Assembly: GCA_937995875.1 (NCBI GenBank)
Contig: CALKIW010000088.1
Span: forward strand, 1 to 34,900
Source: an uncultured Bacteroidales bacterium
GTDB taxonomy: Bacteria; Bacteroidota; Bacteroidia; Bacteroidales; Bacteroidaceae
Direction: 5' to 3'
DNA length: 34,900 bases
Shown here: piece by piece, positions 16,960 through 23,725 of the stretch
How the letters are laid out: every line of letters starts with the position of its first letter
How positions within the stretch are numbered: position 1 is the first letter of the stretch
Notes under the pieces: model-generated
What the model was told of the DNA's origin: nothing
The model's database searches: none
The model's input: the letters and a program-made list of their open reading frames with translations, nothing else
Made by a program: the position numbers and the translations under genes

Positions 16960-17101
16960 TCCACATACGTTCGTTGAGCCGGCCCCTACCCGCTTACAGC
17001 AAAATCCCATTCGCTCTCAAGAATAGAAAAAGAGGTTACCTCGACAACAACATCACCTGTTCTTCGAAGCAACCTCCGTTTTCTTTCTTACCGGCACGGC
17101 C

Positions 17102-17944
17102 TTACGGGCGAGGCGAAAGGCTCAGTTTCATCTTCCCCAAGAATATACCGTGTTTCCCGTTCTGGTCCACAGGAATAGGTTTGCCGTCAAGATTCTTCAC
17201 ATAGCGCAGCTTTTCGAAATAGGTGTGACTATGCCCACCCAGCACCAAATCTATGCCACGTGTCTTGCTTATCATTTCCTGATCGCTCATTCCACCCTCA
17301 TTCCATCCAAGGTGCGAAAGGCAAATCACCACATCGCACTTCTTCTTGTGAAGCACATCGGCCATAGCCTGAGCTGTGGCAATAGGGTCAAGATACTGCG
17401 TGGCCTCATAGTTTTTGCGGTCTACAAGGCCATCAAGCTCCGGCGACAAACCAAAAACTCCAATTTTCACGCCATTGCGCTTGAGGATAACATAAGGCTT
17501 CACCATCTTGTCCAGCCCATACTGACTGAACTTATAGTTGGCACAAACTATTGGGTAATTAAGACCTGCAAACACCCGGGCCATGTTTGCCAACCCAAAA
17601 TCAAACTCATGGTTGCCTATCGTACCCGCATCATAATGCATCCTGTTCATCAAACCGACTTCCACATCTCCCTTGAACAAGGTGTAATAGGAGGACCCTT
17701 GCGAAAAGTCACCACTGTCAAACAACAGCAAATCGGGCTCCGTTCGTCTTTCATTCTCCAACATTGCTATACGGCGTACAAAGCCACCACGCCCTGCCAG
17801 CATCGTGTCCGCCAGATTTTCACTCAACGGCATGATACAACTATGTGTGTCGTTCGTGTGGAGAATGGTTAATTGCTTTTGAGCACTCATGCCCATACTC
17901 GACATACACAATGCCAACGCCAATATCAATCTTGAATACATCAT
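17102..17944 (-). CDS. Secreted 5'-nucleotidase-type metallophosphatase (N-terminal domain protein)
   Basis: Calcineurin-like metallophosphoesterase of 280 aa with a signal peptide (about 1-21, GMSA). It corresponds to the N-terminal catalytic half of UshA-type 5'-nucleotidases. Metal-binding motifs are visible in order: LTILHTNDTHS, LLLFDSGDFSQGS, AGTIGNHEFDFG, CLSHLGWNEGG and VLGGHSHTYF. It probably removes phosphate from nucleotides in the periplasm. The C-terminal substrate domain is absent here but is encoded by the gene immediately upstream, whose stop overlaps this ATG by 4 nt. The two proteins probably act together. Confidence 0.9.
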   Translation of the reverse strand: MMYSRLILALALCMSSMGMSAQKQLTILHTNDTHSCIMPLSENLADTMLAGRGGFVRRIAMLENERRTEPDLLLFDSGDFSQGSSYYTLFKGDVEVGLMNRMHYDAGTIGNHEFDFGLANMARVFAGLNYPIVCANYKFSQYGLDKMVKPYVILKRNGVKIGVFGLSPELDGLVDRKNYEATQYLDPIATAQAMADVLHKKKCDVVICLSHLGWNEGGMSDQEMISKTRGIDLVLGGHSHTYFEKLRYVKNLDGKPIPVDQNGKHGIFLGKMKLSLSPRP

Positions 17945-18711
17945 TTTTCAATAATTTTAATACGTCCTTCCACCTTACTGTCTACAACAACACCTTCGGC
18001 AGACTTCTCCTTAAAAAACTCCCTTATCAACACCCTCACATTGTCCTTATCGCCTTGTGGAGCGTTCTTGTCCGTACTGGCCTTGAATGCTGTCATCTGG
18101 TCGTTTCCCTGTGCCAGATAGTCCAGAGTAACCACACGGTAACTTCTGTTCTCATCAATGGGGTTGCCATTGACCATAGCTTTCAAGAGCCTTCCGTCTT
18201 TTGTTATTTCCAGCTGCACGCCATGACTCACACCTTCACCTCCACGCTTTGCGATTTGCTCAAACAGTTCACGTGTCTTTGCTCCGGAAAGCGTCAGAAA
18301 ACACACTTTGTTTTCAAACGGTGCCACATCAAGAATGGCTCCCAAAGTCACATCGCCTTCGGCAAAGGCCGCACGGATTCCTCCAACGTTGTAGACGCCA
18401 AAATCCGGTTTCTCTCCATATCTGCTTCCGCTCCACAACAAGATGTCGGTCAGCAGATTAGACAACGCACTCTCCGGTTTGTCACCGGCCATATAGCGAG
18501 CCACCCTGCCGACGACGGGACTCATCATGCTATCTACAACATGATGATACGATTGCAGAAAATCCAAAACTTCCTGACGCTCATGAGCATCATATCGCCT
18601 GTCTACTAATACACGCGTGCGCGAAATGTCACTCATCGTATAATGCGTGCGGCACGCACCCACAAGCATAGTCAAGCCGATAAGGCTTACATACAATGTA
18701 CGTTTTTTCAT
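17941..18711 (-). CDS. Lipoprotein with the 5'-nucleotidase C-terminal domain
   Basis: Lipoprotein of 256 aa (lipobox LVGAC, Cys near residue 20) that corresponds to the C-terminal, substrate-binding domain of UshA-type 5'-nucleotidases (PF02872). Visible blocks are SALSNLLTDILLWSG, DFGVYNVGGIRAAFAEGDVT, EDVAPFENKV-like VAPFENKVCFLTLSG, and YRVVTLDYLAQGNDQM. It lacks metal ligands, so it is not a phosphatase alone. It is translated first and overlaps the catalytic-domain gene by 4 nt. In most bacteria both domains are one chain in the opposite order. Confidence 0.9.
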   Translation of the reverse strand: MKKRTLYVSLIGLTMLVGACRTHYTMSDISRTRVLVDRRYDAHERQEVLDFLQSYHHVVDSMMSPVVGRVARYMAGDKPESALSNLLTDILLWSGSRYGEKPDFGVYNVGGIRAAFAEGDVTLGAILDVAPFENKVCFLTLSGAKTRELFEQIAKRGGEGVSHGVQLEITKDGRLLKAMVNGNPIDENRSYRVVTLDYLAQGNDQMTAFKASTDKNAPQGDKDNVRVLIREFFKEKSAEGVVVDSKVEGRIKIIEK

Positions 18712-18736
18712 ATATAGATTTTATAAACTACTGTCG

Positions 18737-18767
18737 CAAAATTAGCATTTTTATGCAAAAGCAGCAA
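18737..18767 (-). promoter_or_regulatory. Promoter of the split 5'-nucleotidase operon
   Basis: TAATTTTG on the minus strand (plus 18737-18744) follows a TTG (plus 18765-18767) by 20 nt. It lies 26 nt before the lipoprotein ATG. Confidence 0.65.
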
Positions 18768-18916
18768 GCGGTTAGGACTTTTTATTGTTATCTTTTTCAT
18801 GTTATAATCCACTATCATCCCGCTGTTTTGCATCCTCCTGACGCTCAAAAGCCGAAATCTGTCGTCTAAAAATGTTAAAATCAACAGATTTTCGCCATAT
18901 CATCATCCTATTCCGA

Positions 18917-18946
18917 CGAAAAGCCGTACCTTTGCACAGCTTTTCG
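18917..18946 (+). promoter_or_regulatory. rplS -7 element inside an inverted repeat
   Basis: The -7 element TACCTTTG (18927-18934) lies between the perfect 8-bp arms CGAAAAGC (18917-18924) and GCTTTTCG (18939-18946). The rest of the 18768-18916 gap shows nothing recognisable. Confidence 0.6.
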
Positions 18947-19023
18947 GCTTAACCGCTGGTTGAAAGAAGAGTTTTCATGCCATGTTGAGTTGGAACGACA
19001 AACAATATTTAATGATCAAAACA

Positions 19024-19389
19024 ATGGATTTAATTAAAGTTGCTGAAGAAGCATTTGCAACCGACAAGCAGTTTCCCGAATTCAAGGCTGGTGACACCGT
19101 AACTGTTGGTTACAAAATCGTCGAGGGTACAAAGGAGCGTGTTCAGCTCTATCGTGGTATCGTTATCAAAATTAATGGCCATGGAAACAAAAAGCGCTTC
19201 ACTGTTCGCAAAATGTCCGGAACAGTTGGTGTAGAGCGTATCTTCCCCATCGAGTCTCCTTCTATTGCAAGCATCGAAGTAAACAAGCGTGGTAAAGTTC
19301 GTCGCGCCAAGTTGTACTATCTGCGTGAACGCACTGGTAAGGCAGCTCGTATCAAGGAAAGAATCAAGGTTTCTACCGAAAAGAAATAA
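19024..19389 (+). CDS. rplS: 50S ribosomal protein L19
   Basis: Ribosomal protein L19 of 121 aa. It lies at the interface of the large and small subunits. The start ATG 19024 gives MDLIKVAEEAF, the usual start in Bacteroidota; in-frame ATGs at 18982 and 19012 would only add residues not seen in relatives. Typical blocks are FKAGDTVTVGYKI, RVQLYRGIVIKI, FTVRKMSGTVGVERIFPI, and RRAKLYYLRERTGKAARIKE. It has its own promoter and terminator and no neighbour such as trmD, so it stands alone here. Confidence 0.96.
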   Translation: MDLIKVAEEAFATDKQFPEFKAGDTVTVGYKIVEGTKERVQLYRGIVIKINGHGNKKRFTVRKMSGTVGVERIFPIESPSIASIEVNKRGKVRRAKLYYLRERTGKAARIKERIKVSTEKK

Positions 19390-19426
19390 TTTTGTAACGA
19401 CGTACACCACGTTGTTCCACGAAATA

Positions 19427-19459
19427 AAAAAACTCAATCCACAAGGATTGAGTTTTTTT
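19427..19459 (+). terminator. Rho-independent terminator of rplS
   Basis: AAAAAACTCAATCC (19427-19440) and GGATTGAGTTTTTT pair around a 4-nt ACAA loop and run into seven Ts. Confidence 0.9.
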
Positions 19460-19498
19460 GTGTTTTAAAATGATTCACCAAATATGATTGGCTCGCCG

Positions 19499-19541
19499 GT
19501 TTTCCGCAACCGCGCCTCCGACGGGTTGCCGATCAGAAAAC
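19499..19541. other. Two-part inverted repeat between convergent genes
   Basis: GTTTTC (19499-19504) and GCAACC (19506-19511) pair with GGTTGC (19524-19529) and GAAAAC (19536-19541), with an internal loop on one side. It may be part of the end of the minus-strand small gene, but it lacks a clear U-tract. Confidence 0.4.
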
Positions 19542-19574
19542 AGAGCGCAGGCGCAATGGCGCATCTTTCTGTTC

Positions 19575-19874
19575 TCACCTATCCTTCTCTTCATTGTAAT
19601 TCACCGATGCATCCACGTCGCCATGTAAAGCATCTTGCAAGCCACGCCAGTCTTGAAATCCGGCAAAGAGAGCCAATCTGTTCAGAGTTTCATTCGACAA
19701 TTTGTGTTTTCCCGACAAAATCTTCCACAATTTCCTCAGCGAAGCACTGCTTAGATTAACATGACGTTTGGCCAGAGCCACCGAAACATGGTCTAAATCT
19801 GCCACAACCTGTTGAGGTTCCTGCTTCATCTTCTTTCCAACTTCTGCCAGAAGAAGTCTTAAATCTCGTTTCAT
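19575..19874 (-). CDS. Small conserved protein, possible DNA-binding fold
   Basis: Protein of 99 aa without signal or membrane segment. Residues about 40-83 contain LSSASLRKLWKILSGKHKLS followed by ETLNRLALFAGFQDW. This pattern (structured helix, then TLxxLAxFxGFxDW) recurs in many short and N-terminal segments of Bacteroidales proteins of unknown function, and I read it as a helix-turn-helix-like module. The start ATG 19874 lies 34 nt after a good promoter. It converges with rplS. The ending DVDASVNYNEEKDR is charged and probably disordered. No specific function is claimed. Confidence 0.7.
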   Translation of the reverse strand: MKRDLRLLLAEVGKKMKQEPQQVVADLDHVSVALAKRHVNLSSASLRKLWKILSGKHKLSNETLNRLALFAGFQDWRGLQDALHGDVDASVNYNEEKDR

Positions 19875-19907
19875 TTTCTATACTAACAATTCTCTAATTT
19901 TTCACTG

Positions 19908-19936
19908 CAAAGTTAATCAATCTTTCCATACGGCAA
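19908..19936 (-). promoter_or_regulatory. Promoter of the 99-aa protein gene
   Basis: TAACTTTG on the minus strand (plus 19908-19915) follows TTG (plus 19934-19936) by 18 nt. Confidence 0.7.
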
Positions 19937-20044
19937 TCATATTTTCCCATTTAAATTATGCTCATCGACAATAATCATCATGACGTCAAATCATAGCCAT
20001 TTAGCATGGTTTTGAAACAGCAGTATAGCTTACCCCTATTTATC

Positions 20045-20431
20045 TTTACAAAAATACCTTTATATTTCGCGAATTCAAAAAAACTTTGCTTCCCGTCCGA
20101 AATATCGTCTAATTTGGCGAATTCATAGTCTATTGATAATCAGTTAGTTTTGATTCAACGCCTTTTCATCCCTTGTGTCGTCATTCGCGATTGAGTATCA
20201 AACGGCACTGCGGATGAGGCTTAACGGCAGTGCGGATGAGCCTTAGTCGTGTTGCCGTTAGGGCTTAGTCGTATCACCGTTAAGGCTCCGCCATGATATA
20301 ACAGAATACAAAACCTATAGACGAGACTGTTTTTGCATTGTGAGAGTGGATAACGAGGGCAAAAACATAGCCCTTTTTGCGCTGGATGAGCAGAAAATAA
20401 TCGCCGAAAAAAGGTAATTTGTTTTTACGCT
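20045..20431 (-). repeat. Interspersed ~390-bp non-coding repeat, copy 3
   Basis: Read on the minus strand, this copy starts near GCGTAAAAACAAATTACC and runs through TTTTTTCGGCGATTATTTT, AAAAAGGGCTATGTTTTTGC, CAATGCAAAAACAGTC, several tandem ~22-nt GGCTTAACGGCAGTGCGGAT-type units, then ATTTCGGACGGGAAGC and TTTTTGTAAAGATA. Copy 1 shares the ATTTCGGACGGGAAG block exactly, and copy 2 shares the TTTTTTTGAATTCGC block near the end. It lies between the 99-aa gene promoter and the aquaporin gene. The stretch 20432-20620 after it holds no recognisable gene. Confidence 0.8.
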
Positions 20432-20620
20432 TCAGGGCGTGGCATTGGGCGAGGCAAAGACTACAAGGGGGCACCGAGTCTTCGCTATCACCACTATGTT
20501 GCCTTTTCCAAATTCATGGAGGATAATCAAAGATTGTTTTTGTTTGTTTATGGATATCAGGTCAGCCAAACAATATGCAGGAATAATAGGGGGTATATTG
20601 TTAAAAGTTTATGTAAAGCG

Positions 20621-20651
20621 TTGCATTAGAATAATATTTTCTTTATATTTG
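20621..20651 (+). promoter_or_regulatory. Promoter of the aquaporin gene
   Basis: TATATTTG (20644-20651) follows TTG (20621-20623) by 20 nt. Confidence 0.75.
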
Positions 20652-20667
20652 CAATACTCCAATCATA

Positions 20668-20679
20668 AAGGAGGTAATG
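20668..20679 (+). promoter_or_regulatory. Consensus Shine-Dalgarno with out-of-frame ATG
   Basis: AAAGGAGGT (about 20667-20675) is a perfect anti-SD complement. It is followed after 1-2 nt by an ATG (20677) that is not in the aquaporin frame. The aquaporin ATG is at 20702, about 27 nt away. The upstream frame runs past the aquaporin start and ends near 20790. Confidence 0.5.
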
Positions 20680-20701
20680 TTTCATAAAAACCGAATTGAG
20701 T

Positions 20702-21412
20702 ATGAAAAAGTATTTAGCGGAAATGGTCGGCACAATGGTGCTGGTCTTGATGGGCTGTGGCGTTGCCGTGTCCGTGGGTTGCAATCCTATTGAAAATCAG
20801 GCGTCAGTGATTGCAACGGCTTTCGCCTTTGGTCTTTCAGTGGTGGCTATGGCCTATACCATTGGTGGTATTTCAGGTTGTCATATTAATCCGGCAATCT
20901 CGCTCGGCGTTTTCTTGAGTGGCAGAATGAGTGCCAAGGATTGTGGTATGTACATCTTGTTTCAAGTGATTGGCGGACTCATCGGCGCAGCCATCCTTTT
21001 TGGTTTGGTGCAGTCGGGCACCCCTGATTTTGCGGCAATGGGCGCGGGGCTTGGGTCTAATGATATCCAGTCAGGCATCACCGTGGGCGGAGCATTGTTT
21101 GCTGAAATCGTCTTTACATGTGTGTTTGTATTGGTTGTTTTGGGAGCCACATCCAAAACCAACGGTGCCACCAATAATTTTGCAGGTCTTGCCATCGGCT
21201 TGTCCTTGGTACTTGTTCACCTTGTGTGCATTCGCTATACCGGTACGTCTGTCAATCCCGCACGTTCTATCGGTCCGGCCATTTTCGCGCAGTTTGGCGG
21301 TGGCCCCGTTACGGCGTTGAGTAATCTCTGGATATTCATTGTTGGGCCTTTTGTTGGAGCCATACTTTCTGCCGTCATTTGGAAAGTCATTGATCCTGTG
21401 GAGAAAAACTAA
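20702..21412 (+). CDS. aqpZ: AqpZ-type aquaporin
   Basis: MIP-family channel of 236 aa with six membrane helices and two NPA boxes: CHINPAISLGVF (near residue 62) and SVNPARSIGPA (near 183). The helix 5 segment LVLVHLVCI carries the histidine, and the arginine of NPARS completes the narrow selectivity filter typical of water-selective AqpZ, not of glycerol channels. It therefore probably conducts water across the inner membrane. The ATG at 20702 (MKKYLAEMVGT) matches family starts; a TTG two codons earlier is less likely. A long stem-loop separates it from the sugar symporter gene on the same strand. Confidence 0.92.
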   Translation: MKKYLAEMVGTMVLVLMGCGVAVSVGCNPIENQASVIATAFAFGLSVVAMAYTIGGISGCHINPAISLGVFLSGRMSAKDCGMYILFQVIGGLIGAAILFGLVQSGTPDFAAMGAGLGSNDIQSGITVGGALFAEIVFTCVFVLVVLGATSKTNGATNNFAGLAIGLSLVLVHLVCIRYTGTSVNPARSIGPAIFAQFGGGPVTALSNLWIFIVGPFVGAILSAVIWKVIDPVEKN

Positions 21413-21431
21413 AATACACATCTAATAAGAT

Positions 21432-21513
21432 AAGAGAAGTTAAGAAGACAGCGTGATGAAGATATGGCTTAGCTCTTCGTCAGGCTGTCGGAATTTATGG
21501 CTTAACTTCTCTT
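21432..21513 (+). terminator. Long stem-loop between aquaporin and symporter genes
   Basis: Outer arms AAGAGAAGTTAAG (21432-21444) and CTTAACTTCTCTT (21501-21513) pair perfectly over 13 bp. Inner arms GACAGC (21447-21452) with GCTGTC (21484-21489), and GATGAAG with CTTCGTC (one G-T pair), extend the fold. A TTTT stretch follows shortly after. It may terminate the aquaporin transcript or act as an attenuator, since the symporter ATG is only 26 nt further and no separate promoter is visible. Confidence 0.65.
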
Positions 21514-21538
21514 GTCTTTTAACTTTTTACCCAATTTA

Positions 21539-22768
21539 ATGAAATCCACCCGCACTCCTCTTACCAGCAAGCAATATTTGCTGCCGTTCGTTCTCGTTAC
21601 ATCGCTGTTTTTTCTCTGGGGCTTTGCCCGAGCCATTCTCGATGTGCTCAACAAACATTTTCAAAATGCGCTTGATATAACGATTACACAGTCGTCGCTC
21701 ATTCAGGTGACTACGTATCTGGGCTATTTCATTATGGCGATTCCGGCCGGGTGGTTTATCAACCGACACGGTTATCGCACGGGTGTTGTTTTTGGATTAT
21801 CGCTGTTTGGTGCGGGAGCACTGCTGTTCATACCCGGTGCAGAGGCCGGAACGTTTTATGCCTACTTGGGAGCTTTGTTTGTGATTGGCTGCGGACTTGT
21901 TTTTTTAGAGACGGCAGCCAACCCCTATGTCACGGAATTGGGCGACCCGTCGAGTGCCACCAGTCGTCTGAACTTTTCGCAGTCGTTCAACGGGTTAGGC
22001 TCTTTGGCAGCCACATTTATCGTTGGCCAGTTCCTGTTTAATGGCACAGAAACAGGTGGTAACATTGTGATACCCTATACTGTGCTGGGCATTTTGGTGT
22101 TGGGCATTGCCATTGTGTTTTCTCGGGTGGATCTCCCCGAAATCAGACATAAGGAGACCGAAGAAGACCGCAGTCAGGGAACACGCATCATGAAATTGTT
22201 TCGGCATCACCCGATGTTTGTATTTGGGCTGTTTGCATTGTTGGCCTATGAGGTTGCGGAAATATCCTTCAACAGCTACTTCATTAATTATGTGACGGGG
22301 AAAGGATGGATGACCGACAACACGGCATCTGTGGTCCTCACTGTTGCTCTGGCACTTTTCATGGTAGGACGTTTTACAGGCAGTTGGATTATGCGTCGGG
22401 TGAAGGCCGAACGCATGTTGTTTTATTGTGCCATAGGCAGTGTGACGTGTATGGTCTTGGTGATGCTCAACCTTGGCGCTATCTCCATGATAGCCCTTAT
22501 TTGCAACTACGCCTTCGAGGCCATCATGTTTCCCACGATATTTTCGCTGTCACTCCACGGGTTGGGCAACCTCACCAAGAGTGCCTCCTCGCTGCTGATG
22601 ATGACACCTATTGGTGGTTGTGGCTTCCTGCTGATGGGGCTCATGGCTGATGCCACCCACATGATGAGCATGCCATTCATCGTTCCGTTTCTTGGATTTT
22701 TCGTGGTGTTGCTGTTTGCTTCGGAGCTGACCAGAAAAGGTAAGGGTACTACAATATTGATACTATGA
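21539..22768 (+). CDS. FucP-type sugar:H+ symporter (MFS)
   Basis: MFS transporter of 409 aa from ATG 21539 (MKSTRTPLTSKQ), with about 12 helices. A TTG 9 codons earlier lies within the preceding hairpin and is unlikely to be used. The first helix block, TSLFFLWGFARAILDVLNKH, is the hallmark of the FucP / glucose-galactose transporter group; further blocks are YLGYFIMAIPAGWFINRHGY and LETAANPYVTELGDPSSATS. Substrate is probably fucose, glucose, galactose or N-acetylglucosamine and cannot be fixed from the sequence. Its stop overlaps the next gene's ATG (ATGA), so they are co-translated. Confidence 0.9.
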   Translation: MKSTRTPLTSKQYLLPFVLVTSLFFLWGFARAILDVLNKHFQNALDITITQSSLIQVTTYLGYFIMAIPAGWFINRHGYRTGVVFGLSLFGAGALLFIPGAEAGTFYAYLGALFVIGCGLVFLETAANPYVTELGDPSSATSRLNFSQSFNGLGSLAATFIVGQFLFNGTETGGNIVIPYTVLGILVLGIAIVFSRVDLPEIRHKETEEDRSQGTRIMKLFRHHPMFVFGLFALLAYEVAEISFNSYFINYVTGKGWMTDNTASVVLTVALALFMVGRFTGSWIMRRVKAERMLFYCAIGSVTCMVLVMLNLGAISMIALICNYAFEAIMFPTIFSLSLHGLGNLTKSASSLLMMTPIGGCGFLLMGLMADATHMMSMPFIVPFLGFFVVLLFASELTRKGKGTTILIL

Positions 22769-23532
22769 AAAAAATATCATGCGTATTTAGTTTCATATTT
22801 GCTTGTGGATTGCTATCCTGCCATAGTCCGGCGTCAAAACCATCTGTGGAAAGCGACACCACCGTTGTTCATCACAACAGAGTTATAAGCGAAAAGCCAA
22901 TATCTGATACTGCTGCTACGATGCAGGCCGACACTACAATTAACGATGCCGGGCAATACTCGCATAAGGAATTGGAAAGGGCTATGACAGCGATGGAGAG
23001 AAAGTGGCTAAAGGGGACGCCTGCCAATGGCGTGGTATCGGGCTTTGGACTTCGGGAAAACGATATTTCGGTGTCACTGATTTTCGATTCCCCTAAAAAC
23101 CGAGCTTTGGTAAGAAAATATTTAATAGATGCCCCGTTCATTACCTTTGAGGGAGAGAAGAAACCACGAAGAATAAGCATTTCTGCCCTGACAGATACAA
23201 TGCACATCAGTTTGGAGTCTGGGAAAAAAGTTTACCCACACCATGTAGAAACCGTAAGTGCCCGATTGTATAATGGCAGCAAGGATTCCATCATTGTTGG
23301 AAAGGAAAGCGACTTGGCCTTTTTGGATGCCCATGGGGTGTGGCGTGCCCTTCCCATGCATAGGGCATGGACCGATATAGCCATCATCATTCCGCCGGGC
23401 CAGACACATGTCACCACAACCAATTTATCGCCTGAAGCCTTTCCTACCCCCTCAGGGAGATACCGGTATTATTACCCCATTTACCTGAAAGGGAATAAAA
23501 TATGGCTCATGACAGCATTCAGGGTGGAATGA
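22765..23532 (+). CDS. Lipoprotein with a bacterial Ig-like domain
   Basis: Lipoprotein of 255 aa (signal with LLSC lipobox, Cys near 19). A low-complexity Ser/Thr/Asp-rich linker spans about 25-65. The C-terminal part (about 155-255) has the pattern ETVSARLYNGSKDSIIVGKE ... WTDIAIIIPPGQT ... SGRYRYYYPIYL. I read this as the Ig-like fold found in secreted and lipoprotein modules (Big_14 type). Its ATG overlaps the stop of the symporter gene, so the two are translationally coupled. A surface or periplasmic role with that transporter is possible. No enzyme motif is seen. Confidence 0.75.
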   Translation: MKKISCVFSFIFACGLLSCHSPASKPSVESDTTVVHHNRVISEKPISDTAATMQADTTINDAGQYSHKELERAMTAMERKWLKGTPANGVVSGFGLRENDISVSLIFDSPKNRALVRKYLIDAPFITFEGEKKPRRISISALTDTMHISLESGKKVYPHHVETVSARLYNGSKDSIIVGKESDLAFLDAHGVWRALPMHRAWTDIAIIIPPGQTHVTTTNLSPEAFPTPSGRYRYYYPIYLKGNKIWLMTAFRVE

Positions 23533-23725
23533 CAAAGGCAGGGCTGGAACAGTAGCCGCCGACAGGGGTGCACCCTCAAGGGGCGTGTTTTAAGGCCGAT
23601 ATTGGGGCAAGCGGATGGCGTCTGATATTGGTGAATGGTGGTAACCGCAACGCTGTAAGTGTTTCGGATTAAATTATGACGGTGGTTACATATACTATCC
23701 ACCGGTAAGATTAAGGAAAAAACGA
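23533..23725 (+). other. Leader region before the outer-membrane receptor gene
   Basis: This 193-nt gap holds a GGGTGCACCC palindrome near 23566 and a GGTGG/CCACC stem (23681-23685 with 23699-23703) shortly before the TTG start. No TAnnTTTG promoter is visible. Confidence 0.4.

Noticed and set aside
17150..18609. Two plus-strand frames of 240 and 254 codons
   Set aside because: Antisense to the two 5'-nucleotidase genes, whose motifs are unmistakable.
20439..20687. 82-codon plus-strand frame before the aquaporin gene
   Set aside because: It runs through the aquaporin promoter and shows no protein features.
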